Program-made: the position numbers and the translations under genes
Part shown: piece by piece, positions 1-9,247 of the stretch
Position numbering within the stretch: the first letter of the stretch is position 1
How the letters are laid out: every line of letters starts with the position of its first letter
Notes under the pieces: generated by a model
Database searches by the model: none
What the model was told of the DNA's origin: nothing
What the model saw: the letters and a program-made list of their open reading frames with translations, nothing else
From: Hyphomicrobiales bacterium
GTDB taxonomy: Bacteria > Pseudomonadota > Alphaproteobacteria > Rhizobiales > Xanthobacteraceae
Direction of reading: 5' to 3'
Length of the DNA: 13,765 nt
Assembly: GCA_023266695.1 (NCBI GenBank)
Contig: JAHFPO010000056.1
Span: 1 to 13,765, forward strand

Positions 1-830
<830 letters not shown>

Positions 831-834
<4 letters not shown>

Positions 835-1808
835 CGCTCATGCCGTTCGAATTCGACGAAACTCACCTGTTCTATCTGTTCGTGGCGGTGTCGGTCGTGC
901 TCCTGGTCGAGGCGATCTATCTACTGTTCTTTTCGGCGGCGTCGTATCGCAATCGCGTCAATCGGCGCCTGCAATTGATGCACAATCAGCCGAACCGCGA
1001 GAACATTTTGGTGCAGCTGCGGCGCGAGCGCGGGCTCACCAGCGGCGGCGATTTCAGACTGCCTATCCTGTCGATCAACCAGCTCATTCTGCAGTCGGGA
1101 CTTACGGTCGGAGTCTGGAGGCTCGCCATATTCGTCGTGATCGGGACAATCGCGGTGTTCGTCGGCGCACTGATCCTGCGCGGCGATCTCATCGAAGCGG
1201 CGATGATCACTGTGGTTTCAGTCCTGGTGCTGCCGTATCTCACGCTTCGATTCTTGCGCAGCCGGCGCCAGAAGAAGTTCGGCGCGCAGTTCCCCGACGC
1301 CATCGACATCATTGTCCGCAGCCTGCGCGCGGGCCATCCGATTCCAATCGCCATCTCGATGGTCGGACGCGAACTGCCCGACCCGGTCGGCAGCGAATTC
1401 GGCATGGTCGCCGACGAGGTCACCTACGGCGCGGACATGGAAGCAGCGATGCGGAGTCTCTATTTTCGCGTCGGCCAGGACGACCTGCCCCTGTTCGTCA
1501 CCGCGGTGGCGATCCAGGGCTCGACCGGCGGAAACTTGAGCGAGATTCTCGAGAATCTGTCCTCGGTGATCCGTCAGCGATTCAAGATGCGCCGCAAGAT
1601 CCGGGCGCTGGCGGCCGAGGGGCGTTTTTCGGCGATTCTCCTTTCAGGTCTGCCGATCGTCATGTTCTTCATCCTCAAGGCGGTGGCGCCGGACTTCTAT
1701 GGCAAGGTCTGGCACGAAGACCTCACGAAAATCGGACTCGCATGCGCCGGCGCCTGGATGATGCTCGGCAACTACGTCATGTACCGCCTGGTGAATTTCA
1801 GGGTCTGA
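831..1808 (+). CDS. tadB: Tad pilus inner-membrane platform protein TadB
   Basis: Polytopic inner-membrane protein of the T2SSF/GspF superfamily; with TadC it forms the platform on which the CpaF ATPase acts during Flp pilus assembly. At 325 aa it has the usual TadB length. Hydrophobic segments lie near residues 13-34, 97-117, 121-141, 266-287 and 301-320. Between the third and fourth is the cytoplasmic T2SSF region (about 150-265), with FPDAIDIIVRSLRAGHPI, a GSTGGNLSEILENLS segment and the basic RQRFKMRRKIRALAAEGRFSA. I chose the GTG at 831, which overlaps the cpaF stop as GTGA. The ATG at 840 is an equally possible start, because neither has a convincing Shine-Dalgarno sequence. tadC follows after three bases, so the three genes form one operon. 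Confidence 0.93.
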
Positions 1809-1811
1809 GCG

Positions 1812-2786
1812 ATGGATGCGATTGTGGAATTCTTCTTCGCCTATTTCGACGAGAACCCGACATTCATGTTGGGGATGCTGGTTTTTCTCGCCGGTTCGAC
1901 GCTCGCTTTCGGTATCATGGCGGCAATCCGCGTGCGCGGCTCGGTGAAACGCCGCGCCGCCGACATCTCGTCCGACAGTCCGCGCCGATCCGCCGCCTCC
2001 AATTCGCGTTCTTTGCGCTATGCGAGCGGCAAGGCCGCCCAGCGCCTCATCGACTACACCACCAAGAACTATTCGGCATCGAACGAAAAGAACATGCGGA
2101 TGCTGCGCCGCCGTCTGGTTCAGGCTGGCTTCCTCGATCCGCGTTCGGCCGCCTTCTTCTTCATCGCCCGCACCGCCTTGGCGGTCGGGTTGGGTGTCGG
2201 CGCGTTCTTCATCGTGCCGGTCGTTTCTCCCGATATCAAGTCGATGTTCTGGCCCCTCGTCGGTCTGAGCGGGCTCGTCGGCTATTTCGCGCCCGGCTTC
2301 TATGTCAGCCGCCGGATCGCCAGCCGGCAGATCGAGCACCGCGCCGGCTTTCCAGATTTCATGGATCTCCTGGTCGTTTGCGCGGACGCAGGGCTCAGCA
2401 TGGAGTCAGCTCTCGATCGGGTCGGCCGCGAGCTCGCCGACTCCTATCCCTCGCTCGGTGCCAATATTCACATGGCTACCCTTGAAATGCGCGCCGGCCG
2501 CGCCTTGAGCGAAGCGCTGGAGCATCTCGGAGACAGGTTGGGACTCGAGGAAGCGCGCTCCTTCGCCACGCTCCTGCAGCAATCGGAAGAACTCGGCTCC
2601 AGCATGACCGAGGCGCTGAGAGTCTACAGCGACGACATGCGCCACAAACGACTCTCCCGCGCCGAGGAGAAGGCCTACAGCTTGCCGGCCAAGCTCTCGG
2701 TTCCGCTGGTGCTGTGCGTCTTTCCGGTGCTCGTCATCGTGATCATGTTGCCGGCCTATGTCCGCATCAAGATGGGCGGTTATTGA
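1812..2786 (+). CDS. tadC: Tad pilus inner-membrane platform protein TadC
   Basis: Second T2SSF-domain platform protein of the Flp/Tad pilus machine, partner of TadB in the inner membrane. It has 324 aa, typical of TadC. Hydrophobic segments are near residues 17-39, 113-136, 145-166 and 295-315. The cytoplasmic T2SSF core (about 178-290) includes FPDFMDLLVVCADAGLSMESALDRV and the LLQQSEELGSSMTEALRVYSDDMRHKR block, ending with AEEKAYSLPAKLSVPLVLCVFP before the last helix. These blocks are characteristic of TadC rather than TadB. The ATG at 1812 starts three bases after the tadB stop, in the same operon. A basic, Ser/Arg-rich linker (about residues 45-75) follows the first helix. There are no signs of truncation. 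Confidence 0.93.
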   Translation: MDAIVEFFFAYFDENPTFMLGMLVFLAGSTLAFGIMAAIRVRGSVKRRAADISSDSPRRSAASNSRSLRYASGKAAQRLIDYTTKNYSASNEKNMRMLRRRLVQAGFLDPRSAAFFFIARTALAVGLGVGAFFIVPVVSPDIKSMFWPLVGLSGLVGYFAPGFYVSRRIASRQIEHRAGFPDFMDLLVVCADAGLSMESALDRVGRELADSYPSLGANIHMATLEMRAGRALSEALEHLGDRLGLEEARSFATLLQQSEELGSSMTEALRVYSDDMRHKRLSRAEEKAYSLPAKLSVPLVLCVFPVLVIVIMLPAYVRIKMGGY

Positions 2787-2840
2787 CCGGAACGGCTCGA
2801 AAATAGCGCCACAATCGCTTACCGGGCCGGCGAGAAATTC

Positions 2841-2848
2841 TTAACCAT
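2841..2848 (+). promoter_or_regulatory. Candidate CtrA half-site (TTAACCAT) upstream of tadD
   Basis: The octamer TTAACCAT sits in the 174-bp tadC-tadD gap, 113 bases before the tadD start. It equals the half-site reported for the alphaproteobacterial cell-cycle regulator CtrA; the full TTAA-N7-TTAA spacing is not present. CtrA controls pilus genes in Caulobacter, so the context fits. A single 8-mer is weak evidence. The gap itself suggests that tadD has some independent expression, but I see no convincing -35/-10 pair. Confidence 0.35.
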
Positions 2849-2960
2849 CCTGCTCTAGCTTCCGACGGTTCGGTTTCCTCGGGAATCCGCATCGAAAAGC
2901 CGCGCGCGAGGCTCATCCGGAAGGGATGGGCCCGATCTTTTCGACGCCGGGAGCGTACCG

Positions 2961-3560
2961 ATGAGAATTGGAGTAACACGGCTGGTCGTGACGGCTGCCT
3001 GTTTCTGGTGGCTGACCGGCTGCGAAAGCTCGCTGAAAACGACGCAGCTGTCCGAGTCGACCGGTAGCGATTCTCAGGAGATCGCTTCCTCCGGACCGGA
3101 GACGACCGGCACGGTGACGGCCATCGGATCCGTTCCTCCCGAGAACGCCGACGCGAGCCCGATCAAAAGCGAATTGCTCGGCGGCGATCCCAACGACAAT
3201 CTCAGTCTCGGCAAGCGGCATTATCGCGAGCAGAACTATGGGCTCGCCGAAAAATATTTTCGCCACACCGTCGAGGCGCAGCCGCGCACCGCCGAAGCCT
3301 GGGTGGGGCTCGCCGCTTCCTATGATCGCCTGCGCCGCTTCGACCTCGCCGACCGCGCCTACGAACAGGCGATCGCGATCCTCGGCCCCACGCCGGAGAT
3401 TCTCAACAATCAGGGATATTCCTACATGCTGCGGGGCGATTATAAGATGGCCCGCAAGAAACTCACCGCGGCCCAGTCCAAGGATCCGGACAGCCAATAC
3501 ATTCAGAGCAATCTCGCGCTGCTCGACGAGGTCGTCCGCAAGGGCAAGGGAATCCGCTGA
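2961..3560 (+). CDS. tadD: Tad pilus assembly TPR lipoprotein TadD
   Basis: Predicted outer-membrane-associated pilotin-like lipoprotein with tetratricopeptide repeats, needed for Flp pilus biogenesis in Tad systems. The N-terminus MRIGVTRLVVTAACFWWLTGC is a lipoprotein signal peptide with lipobox LTGC (Cys21). Residues 22-75 are a low-complexity Ser/Thr/Glu-rich linker. About 79-180 form three TPR units: SLGKRHYREQNYGLAEKYF, then AWVGLAASYDRLRRFDLADRA, then ILNNQGYSYMLRGDYKMARK. At 199 aa the length is normal for a small TadD. The start is supported by GGGAG at 2949-2953, seven bases before the ATG. It lies 174 bp after tadC rather than being tightly coupled. The aminotransferase gene beyond it converges from the other strand and is unrelated, so tadD ends this tad block. 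Confidence 0.9.
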   Translation: MRIGVTRLVVTAACFWWLTGCESSLKTTQLSESTGSDSQEIASSGPETTGTVTAIGSVPPENADASPIKSELLGGDPNDNLSLGKRHYREQNYGLAEKYFRHTVEAQPRTAEAWVGLAASYDRLRRFDLADRAYEQAIAILGPTPEILNNQGYSYMLRGDYKMARKKLTAAQSKDPDSQYIQSNLALLDEVVRKGKGIR

Positions 3561-3572
3561 AGCCCGCGGCGA

Positions 3573-3593
3573 CCTCGCAGCGCGCATGCGAGG
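3573..3593. terminator. Hairpin between convergent tadD and aminotransferase genes
   Basis: CCTCGCA (3573-3579) and TGCGAGG (3587-3593) form a perfect 7-bp stem around a 7-base loop, in the 54-bp gap between two convergent genes. The position suits a bidirectional terminator. Neither strand has a T-run after the stem, so it is not a canonical intrinsic terminator. Confidence 0.35.
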
Positions 3594-3614
3594 GCGGTGG
3601 GGAGAATCCTTCCG

Positions 3615-4823
3615 TTACTCGGCAGCCGCGCGCGCCGGGCTCGCAGCCTCCGCCACCAGATAATCCATCGCCGCCTGCACGCCGCCCTTCTTGTGCGGGA
3701 CGCGCGCGAGCGCGAGCGCCATCTCGGTGCCGGCGAGCGCGCCGAGAATCATCAGATCGTTGACATCACCGAGATGGCCGATGCGAAACACCTTGCCGGT
3801 GATGCGGCCGAGACCGGTGCCGTAAGATATGTTGAAATGTTCGAGCGCAATCTTGCGGAAGGCATCGGCGTCGTGCCCCTCTGGCAACAGCACGCCGGTG
3901 ACCGTGGAGGAATAGTACTTCGGATCACGGCAGAGGATCTCCAGACCCCAGGCGCGCACCGCCCGCCGCGTCGCCTCGGCAAGCCGGTCGTGGCGCGCGA
4001 ACACGTTGTCGAGACCTTCCTCGTGCAGCATCTCGATCGACTCGGCGAGGCCGTAGAGAATGGTGGTCGCCGGCGTATAGGGGAAGAAGCCCTGCTTGTT
4101 GATGGCGATGATGTCCTCCCACGCCCAGAACGATTTCGGAAGCTTCGCGGTCTTGGCGGTGGCGAGAGCCTTGTCGCCGATAGCGTTGAAAGAAATGCCC
4201 GGCGGCAGCATCAGCCCTTTTTGCGCGCCGCCGACGGTGACGTCGACGCCCCATTCGTCGTGGCGGTAGTCGATCGAGGCGAGCGAGGAGATGGTGTCGA
4301 CCATCAAGAGGGCAGGGTGGCCGGCGGCGTCCAGCGCCTTGCGGATCTCGTTGGGATGCGAGACGCAGCCCGTCGATGTCTCGTTGTGGAGGACGCAAAC
4401 GGCCTTGATCTCCTTGTTCTTGTCCTGACGAAGGCGGGCTTCGATCATCTTGGCGTCGGCGCCAATGCGCCAGTCCGACTCGATGAATTCGGGCTTCAGC
4501 CCGAGCTTCACCGCCATGTTCTTCCACAGGGTAGCGAATTGGCCGGTCTCGAACATGAGCACGCGGTCGCCGGGCGACAAGGTGTTGACCAGCGCCGCCT
4601 CCCACGCGCCGGTGCCGGAGGAGGGATAGATGATGACAGGGCCCGAGCACTTGAAGATGGTCTTCACGCCCTCGAGCACGCGCTTGGCCAGTCTCGCGAA
4701 TTCCGGCCCGCGGTGGTCGATGATGGGCATGTCCATCGCCCTGAGAATGCGGTCGGGCAGCGGCGTCGGCCCCGGAATCTGCAGGAAATGACGGCCGACG
4801 GTGCGCGAAATATTCGAAGACAT
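3615..4823 (-). CDS. Class V PLP-dependent aminotransferase, serine-glyoxylate aminotransferase-like
   Basis: Likely cytosolic pyridoxal-phosphate enzyme that moves an amino group to a small 2-oxoacid such as glyoxylate. Serine:glyoxylate transamination (glycine plus hydroxypyruvate) is the best-known activity of this branch. It has 402 aa, normal for SgaA/alanine-glyoxylate type enzymes. Visible motifs: the N-terminal IPGPTPLPDRILRAM and IDHRGPEF; the PLP-phosphate loop SSGTGAWEAAL (about 68-78); HNETSTG (146-152); the cofactor aspartate in VDTISSLASI (D176); and the Schiff-base lysine in GGAQKGLMLPPGISF (K202). The C-terminal KVFRIGHLGDVN holds the substrate-carboxylate arginine region. The ATG at 4823 has GAGGAG (4832-4837) eight bases upstream. 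It diverges from the FAD/Fe-S dehydrogenase gene. Related class V enzymes use 2-aminoethylphosphonate or ureidoglycine, so the substrate is uncertain and no gene symbol is given. Confidence 0.88.
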   Translation of the reverse strand: MSSNISRTVGRHFLQIPGPTPLPDRILRAMDMPIIDHRGPEFARLAKRVLEGVKTIFKCSGPVIIYPSSGTGAWEAALVNTLSPGDRVLMFETGQFATLWKNMAVKLGLKPEFIESDWRIGADAKMIEARLRQDKNKEIKAVCVLHNETSTGCVSHPNEIRKALDAAGHPALLMVDTISSLASIDYRHDEWGVDVTVGGAQKGLMLPPGISFNAIGDKALATAKTAKLPKSFWAWEDIIAINKQGFFPYTPATTILYGLAESIEMLHEEGLDNVFARHDRLAEATRRAVRAWGLEILCRDPKYYSSTVTGVLLPEGHDADAFRKIALEHFNISYGTGLGRITGKVFRIGHLGDVNDLMILGALAGTEMALALARVPHKKGGVQAAMDYLVAEAASPARAAAE

Positions 4824-4911
4824 CGCTATGGCTCCTCAGAAAGCGTTATTGATTCGGATCGTTCGCGTGCGATTCTCGCCCGCCAGCCGGGCCTGACCCT
4901 ATAGGCCCACC

Positions 4912-4931
4912 ATCTGAATTATACTGCAGAT
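4912..4931. promoter_or_regulatory. Near-palindromic operator candidate with opposed -10-like boxes
   Basis: The 20-base element ATCTGAATTATACTGCAGAT is symmetric at 16 of 20 positions. It lies in the AT-richest part of the divergent gap between the aminotransferase (-) and the FAD/Fe-S dehydrogenase (+). It contains TATACT on the plus strand (4920-4925) and TATAAT on the minus strand (4923-4918), so one bound regulator could govern both genes. I could not find a -35 box at normal spacing on either strand; on the minus strand TTGACG lies only 10 bases from TATAAT. The symmetry resembles a GntR- or LysR-type operator, but no regulator gene is present in the window. Confidence 0.4.
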
Positions 4932-4977
4932 TTCGTCAAACGAGTGAGAGCGAAGATGTCGCGGCGGGCGCACCGGT

Positions 4978-4982
4978 GGAGG
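4978..4982 (+). promoter_or_regulatory. Shine-Dalgarno site that decides the dehydrogenase start
   Basis: GGAGG lies eight bases before the ATG at 4991, which is ideal spacing. It lies only two bases before the ATG at 4985 and inside the reading frame of the upstream GTG at 4976. It therefore favours 4991 as the true start among the three in-frame candidates. Confidence 0.6.
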
Positions 4983-4990
4983 GCATGCGG

Positions 4991-7954
4991 ATGGCAAAGC
5001 TGATGCCGGGGCTCGAGCGGCGGCTACGGCGTGAAGTCACGGGCGACGTGCTGTTCGATCGCTTCAGCCGCGGCCGTTACGCCACCGACGCCTCCTCCTA
5101 TCAGATCATGCCGCTCGGTGTCGTGGTACCCCGGTCGGTCGAGGAAGCCGAACGCGCCATCGCGCTCGCCCGCGAGGAAGGCGTAAGCGTGCTTGCACGC
5201 GGCGGCGGCACCTCGCAGTGCGGCCAGACCGTGAATGAGTCCCTCGTCGTCGATTGCTCCAAGCATTTGACCCGCACTCTCGATCTCGATCCCCCCGGCC
5301 GGCGCTGCGTGGTCGAGCCCGGGATCGTGTTCGACGAGCTGAACCGCAGGCTCAAGCCGCATGGTCTGTGGTTCCCGGTCGACATATCGACCGCTTCGCG
5401 CGCCACCATCGGCGGAATGGCCGGCAACAATTCCTGCGGCGGGCGGTCGCTGCGCTACGGCACCATGCGCGACAATGTGCTTTCGATCGACGCGGTGCTT
5501 GCCGACGGCACGCCCGCCCATTTCGGCCCCATCGGCGCTGACCTCTCCGACATTCCCGCTTCCTCTCCGCTGCGGCCGCTCGCGCGCGATCTCCTGGCGC
5601 TCGGCGCGCGCGAGGCCGCCGAGATCGAAGCGCGCTTCCCCAAGGTCCAGCGCCGCGTCGGCGGCTACAATCTCGATGCGCTCGTGCCCGGCAAGAACGA
5701 CGCCAATCTCGCTCATGTGCTGGTGGGCTCCGAGGGCACGCTCGCGTTCACGACCGCCATCGAGCTCAAGCTCTGGCCGCTGCTCGGCAAGCGCGCGGTC
5801 GGCGCCTGCCATTTCGGGCGCTTCTACGAGGCTATGGACGCGGCCCGCCACATCGTGAAGCTCGCGCCGATCGCGGTCGAGCTCGTCGATCGCACCATGA
5901 TCGAGCTCGCCCGCGACATTGCGATCTTCCGCCCGACCCTCGAGCAATTCGTGCGCGGCGAGCCCGATGCGATCCTGTTGGTCGAATTTGGCGAGGAAGA
6001 TCAAGAGGAAAATCTGAGCCGCCTGAGGCGCCTGCACGAATTGATGGGCGACCTCGGCTTCGGCTGGGACAGGAACGGCGCGAAATGGGGCGGCATCGTC
6101 GACGTGCTCGATCCCGCGCTGCAGACCGCGATCGCGGATCTGCGCACCTCCGGCCTCAACATCATGATGTCCATGAAGGAGCAGGGGAAGCCCGTGTCCT
6201 TCGTCGAGGATTGCGCGGTGCCGCTCGATCATCTCGCCGAATACACCGCGCGGCTCACCGCCATTTTCGAAAAGCACGGCACGCGCGGAACCTGGTACGC
6301 CCACGCCTCGGTCGGCTGCCTGCACGTGCGCCCGGTGTTGAACCTCCGGCTCGACCAGGACGTAAAGACGATGCGCGCGATCGCCGAGGAGGCCTTCGCC
6401 ATGGTGCGCGCCTACAAGGGCTCGCACTCCGGCGAGCACGGCGACGGCATCCTGCGCTCCGAGTTTCACGAGCCGATGTTCGGCGCCCGCCTGGTCGCCG
6501 CCTTCGAGGAGATGAAGGACCGCTTCGATCCGAGGGGCCTCTACAATCCCGGAAAGATCGTGCGGGCGCCGAAGTTCGACGACCGGCAGAACTTCCGCTA
6601 CGGCCCGGACTATCGGGCTGGGGAGATGACGACCGCGCTCGATTGGTCCGAGTATTCGGGAGCCGGCGGCGGTTTCCAGGGCGCCGTGGAGATGTGCAAC
6701 AACAACGGCGCCTGCCTGAAGCATGTCGGCGGCGTCATGTGCCCGAGCTGGCGCGTCACCCGCGACGAGCGCGACGTGACGCGCGGGCGCGCCAACACGC
6801 TCCGCCTCGCGATCACCGGCCAGCTCGGGCCCGACGCCTTCACCTCCGACGAGATGGCCGAAACCCTGAAACTCTGCGTCTCGTGCAAGGGCTGCCGGCG
6901 CGAATGCCCGACCGGCGTCGACATGGCGTGGATGAAGATCGAGGTGCTCTCGGCGCGCGCCGCGAAGGGCGGCCTTTCGCTGCACGACCGTCTCGTCGGC
7001 TGGCTGCCGCGCTATGCGCCTTATGCGGCGAAGCTGCCGTGGCTCCTTAATCTGCGCGACATCGTCCCGGGCGCCGCCAGGTTGTCGGAAGCCGTGGCAA
7101 ATTTCAGTTCGCGCAGGAAACTTCCACGCTGGCGCACCGATGTCTTCCGCGATCCCGCGGCACCCGTCGGTCCGGCGGAGGGCTCCGAGGTCGTGCTGTT
7201 CGCGGATACGTTCAATCGCTATTTCGAGCGTGAAAATCTCGATGCCGCCGTCGCGGTGCTGCAGGCAGCGGGCTATCGCATCCATGTTGCGAGGCCCGCC
7301 GACGGCGCATCACGGCCGCTTTGCTGCGGGCGCACCTTCCTCTCGATCGGGCGGGTAGACGAGGCGCGGCGCGAGGCCGAGCGTGTCATTGCGGCGCTCG
7401 CGCCGTTCCTCGCCCGCGGCGTTCCTGTGATCGGGCTCGAGCCGAGTTGCATTCTCGGTTTTCGCGACGAAATTCCAGCCATCTTGAAAGGCGAGAGCGC
7501 GAAACGTCTCGCCGCGCACGCGTTCTTGTTCGAGGAATTCCTGGCGCGCGAGGCGGAAGCGGGCCGCCTGAAGCTGAAGCTTGGAAAAATCGCAGGACGT
7601 GCGCTATTGCATGGCCATTGCCATCAGAAGGCGTTCGCTGCGATGGGCGCGGTCGAGAAAGTGCTGAAACTCGTCCCCGCTCTCGCGGTGGAGACGGTCG
7701 AATCGAGTTGCTGCGGCATGGCGGGCGCCTTCGGCTACGGCGCCGATACCATCGACGTCTCCCTCGCCATGGGCGAATTGTCGTTGTTGCCGGCGGTCCG
7801 CAAGGCGGCGCCGGATACGCTCGTCGTCGCCGACGGCACCTCGTGCCGCCAGCAGATCAAGGACGGGGCGGGGCGCGAAGCCATGCATGTCGCTCGCGTG
7901 CTCGCGCTGAGCGCAGCCGCCGCACTGAATGAGCGCAGAGTCGCAGCCGAGTGA
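4991..7954 (+). CDS. FAD-linked oxidase / Fe-S / CCG-domain fusion, D-2-hydroxyacid dehydrogenase (YdiJ/D-2-HGDH type)
   Basis: Probable D-2-hydroxyacid dehydrogenase oxidising a D-2-hydroxycarboxylate (D-2-hydroxyglutarate, D-lactate or glycolate in known relatives) to the 2-oxoacid and passing electrons via FAD and iron-sulfur centres to the respiratory chain. It is a single 987-aa chain, close to E. coli YdiJ (about 1018 aa), and like a fusion of GlcD- and GlcF-type subunits. Domain order: FAD_binding_4 (about 35-180) with ARGGGTSQCGQTVN (69-82) and GNNSCGG (146-152); FAD-oxidase C-terminal domain (about 265-525) with GSEGTLAFTT before it, the AHASVGCLHVRP histidines (H438, H445), HSGEHGDG (479-486) and FDPRGLYNPGKI. 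Two Fe-S cysteine sets follow: C569, C575, C584 and C629-x2-C632-x2-C635-x3-C639-P. Two CCG modules follow (CCG at 778-780 with GLEPSC; HGHCHQK and CCG at 907-909). The gene ends 6 bp from the convergent dctM. The substrate is not determinable here. Confidence 0.88.
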   Translation: MAKLMPGLERRLRREVTGDVLFDRFSRGRYATDASSYQIMPLGVVVPRSVEEAERAIALAREEGVSVLARGGGTSQCGQTVNESLVVDCSKHLTRTLDLDPPGRRCVVEPGIVFDELNRRLKPHGLWFPVDISTASRATIGGMAGNNSCGGRSLRYGTMRDNVLSIDAVLADGTPAHFGPIGADLSDIPASSPLRPLARDLLALGAREAAEIEARFPKVQRRVGGYNLDALVPGKNDANLAHVLVGSEGTLAFTTAIELKLWPLLGKRAVGACHFGRFYEAMDAARHIVKLAPIAVELVDRTMIELARDIAIFRPTLEQFVRGEPDAILLVEFGEEDQEENLSRLRRLHELMGDLGFGWDRNGAKWGGIVDVLDPALQTAIADLRTSGLNIMMSMKEQGKPVSFVEDCAVPLDHLAEYTARLTAIFEKHGTRGTWYAHASVGCLHVRPVLNLRLDQDVKTMRAIAEEAFAMVRAYKGSHSGEHGDGILRSEFHEPMFGARLVAAFEEMKDRFDPRGLYNPGKIVRAPKFDDRQNFRYGPDYRAGEMTTALDWSEYSGAGGGFQGAVEMCNNNGACLKHVGGVMCPSWRVTRDERDVTRGRANTLRLAITGQLGPDAFTSDEMAETLKLCVSCKGCRRECPTGVDMAWMKIEVLSARAAKGGLSLHDRLVGWLPRYAPYAAKLPWLLNLRDIVPGAARLSEAVANFSSRRKLPRWRTDVFRDPAAPVGPAEGSEVVLFADTFNRYFERENLDAAVAVLQAAGYRIHVARPADGASRPLCCGRTFLSIGRVDEARREAERVIAALAPFLARGVPVIGLEPSCILGFRDEIPAILKGESAKRLAAHAFLFEEFLAREAEAGRLKLKLGKIAGRALLHGHCHQKAFAAMGAVEKVLKLVPALAVETVESSCCGMAGAFGYGADTIDVSLAMGELSLLPAVRKAAPDTLVVADGTSCRQQIKDGAGREAMHVARVLALSAAAALNERRVAAE

Positions 7955-7960
7955 TCGCGA

Positions 7961-9247
7961 CTATTTTCCGTAGAACAGCTCGACCAGCACCAGCGGTATC
8001 CACGGCACGTAGGTGCAGAGCATCAGCACCACGAACAGCGCGAAGATCAAGGGCAGGTTGACCTTGGTGGTCTCCCAGATGTCCGCCTTGGCAATGGCGC
8101 AGGCGGCCATCAGCACGCTCGCGACCGGCGGCGTCTGCTGGCCGATGGCGAGATTGAGCGTCACCACCAGGCCGAAATGAATGGGATCGATGCCGACCGC
8201 CGTCACCATCGGCATCACGATCGGGATCACCAGGATGATCGCTGCCGCCGAGTGCAGGAACATGCCGAGGATCAGGAAAACGACGTTCAGGATCAAGAGC
8301 ACCATGTACTTGTCGGAGGTGATGCCGGTGATGCCCTGAGCGAGCTTCTGCGGCAGCTGCGCCTCGGTGAGGAAGGTGCCGACCAGCGCGGAACTCGCGA
8401 CCAGCAGCATGACGACTGCGGTCTGCACGCCGCCGTCGATGCAAGCCTTGCGCAGCTCACGAAAATCGAGATCGCGGTAGATCACGAGGCCGAGGAAAAG
8501 GGCGGCGACGACCGCCATGCCGGCGCCCTCGGTCGCGGTGACGATGCCGCCGAAGATGCTGCCCAGGATCGCAATCGGCAGGATGAAGGCCCAGATCGCT
8601 CCCTTGAAAGTCTGCCACACGCGCGAAAGCTCGAAGCGCTCCTCGATCGGCAGGTTGTAGCGCCGCGCCTGCCAATAGGCGGCAACGGCGAGGCCGAAGC
8701 CGCCGATAATCCCCGGAATGATGCCGGCGACGAACAGCTTCACCACCGAGGTCTGCGCCATCACCGCATAGAGGATCATCGGAATCGACGGCGGGATGAT
8801 GATGGCGAGGCTCGCCGCCGAGGAAACGGTCGCGGCGGCGAGTTCCTTGGAATAGCCGCGCGCGCGCATCGCGGGGATGAGAATGGTGCCGAGCGCGGCC
8901 ACGTCGGCGACGGCGGAGCCGGAAATCTCGGCGAAGAACATGGAAGCGCCGATCGACACCATCGACAGACCGCCGCGGATGAAGCCGACCAGCGCGGAAG
9001 CGAAAGCGATCAGCCGTCGCGAGATGGACGACGCGTTCATGATCGAGCCGGCGAGAATGAACAGCGGAATCGCCAGCAGCGGGAAGCTCGAGGCGCCGTC
9101 GAACATCACCAACGCGACATTCGGCAACATATTGGAGCCGTGGGTGAGGAAGATCGCGACCATTCCCACGAAGCCGAGCGCGACCGCGATCGGAACGTTG
9201 ATCAAGGCGAGCGCCAGCATGCCGATGAGCATGAGCGTGATGGTCAT
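7961..9247 (-). CDS. dctM: TRAP transporter large permease subunit DctM
   Basis: Large membrane subunit of a tripartite ATP-independent periplasmic transporter; it carries the sodium-coupled translocation path for a solute delivered by DctP. It has 428 aa and about a dozen hydrophobic segments, standard for DctM. Signature blocks are FPLLAIPLFILAGSIMN, FFAEISGSAVADVAALGTI, the SLAIIIPPSIPMILYAV elbow, and in the C-terminal half FLILGMFLHSAAAIILVIPI with IGQQTPPVASVL. The ATG at 9247 opens MTITLMLIGMLALALINVPI and overlaps the dctQ stop as ATGA. AAGGAG at 9256-9261 lies eight bases upstream. The open frame continues upstream only as out-of-family residues over dctQ. It is the last gene of dctP-dctQ-dctM and converges on the dehydrogenase with 6 bp between stops and no visible terminator. 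Confidence 0.93.
   Translation of the reverse strand: MTITLMLIGMLALALINVPIAVALGFVGMVAIFLTHGSNMLPNVALVMFDGASSFPLLAIPLFILAGSIMNASSISRRLIAFASALVGFIRGGLSMVSIGASMFFAEISGSAVADVAALGTILIPAMRARGYSKELAAATVSSAASLAIIIPPSIPMILYAVMAQTSVVKLFVAGIIPGIIGGFGLAVAAYWQARRYNLPIEERFELSRVWQTFKGAIWAFILPIAILGSIFGGIVTATEGAGMAVVAALFLGLVIYRDLDFRELRKACIDGGVQTAVVMLLVASSALVGTFLTEAQLPQKLAQGITGITSDKYMVLLILNVVFLILGMFLHSAAAIILVIPIVMPMVTAVGIDPIHFGLVVTLNLAIGQQTPPVASVLMAACAIAKADIWETTKVNLPLIFALFVVLMLCTYVPWIPLVLVELFYGK

Noticed and set aside
3597..4904. Plus-strand open frame (about 435 codons) opposite the aminotransferase gene
   Set aside because: It is antisense to a convincing PLP enzyme and its composition is that of a shadow frame.
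4889..4908. 6-bp inverted repeat GGGCCT/AGGCCC in the aminotransferase/dehydrogenase gap
   Set aside because: Short and GC-only with no T-run; expected by chance at this base composition.
5024..7285. Very long minus-strand open frame (about 750 codons) opposite the dehydrogenase gene
   Set aside because: It lies wholly antisense to a clear FAD/Fe-S protein; its product is His/Arg/Ala/Gly-rich with no recognisable fold, as expected from the mirror frame of GC-rich coding DNA.
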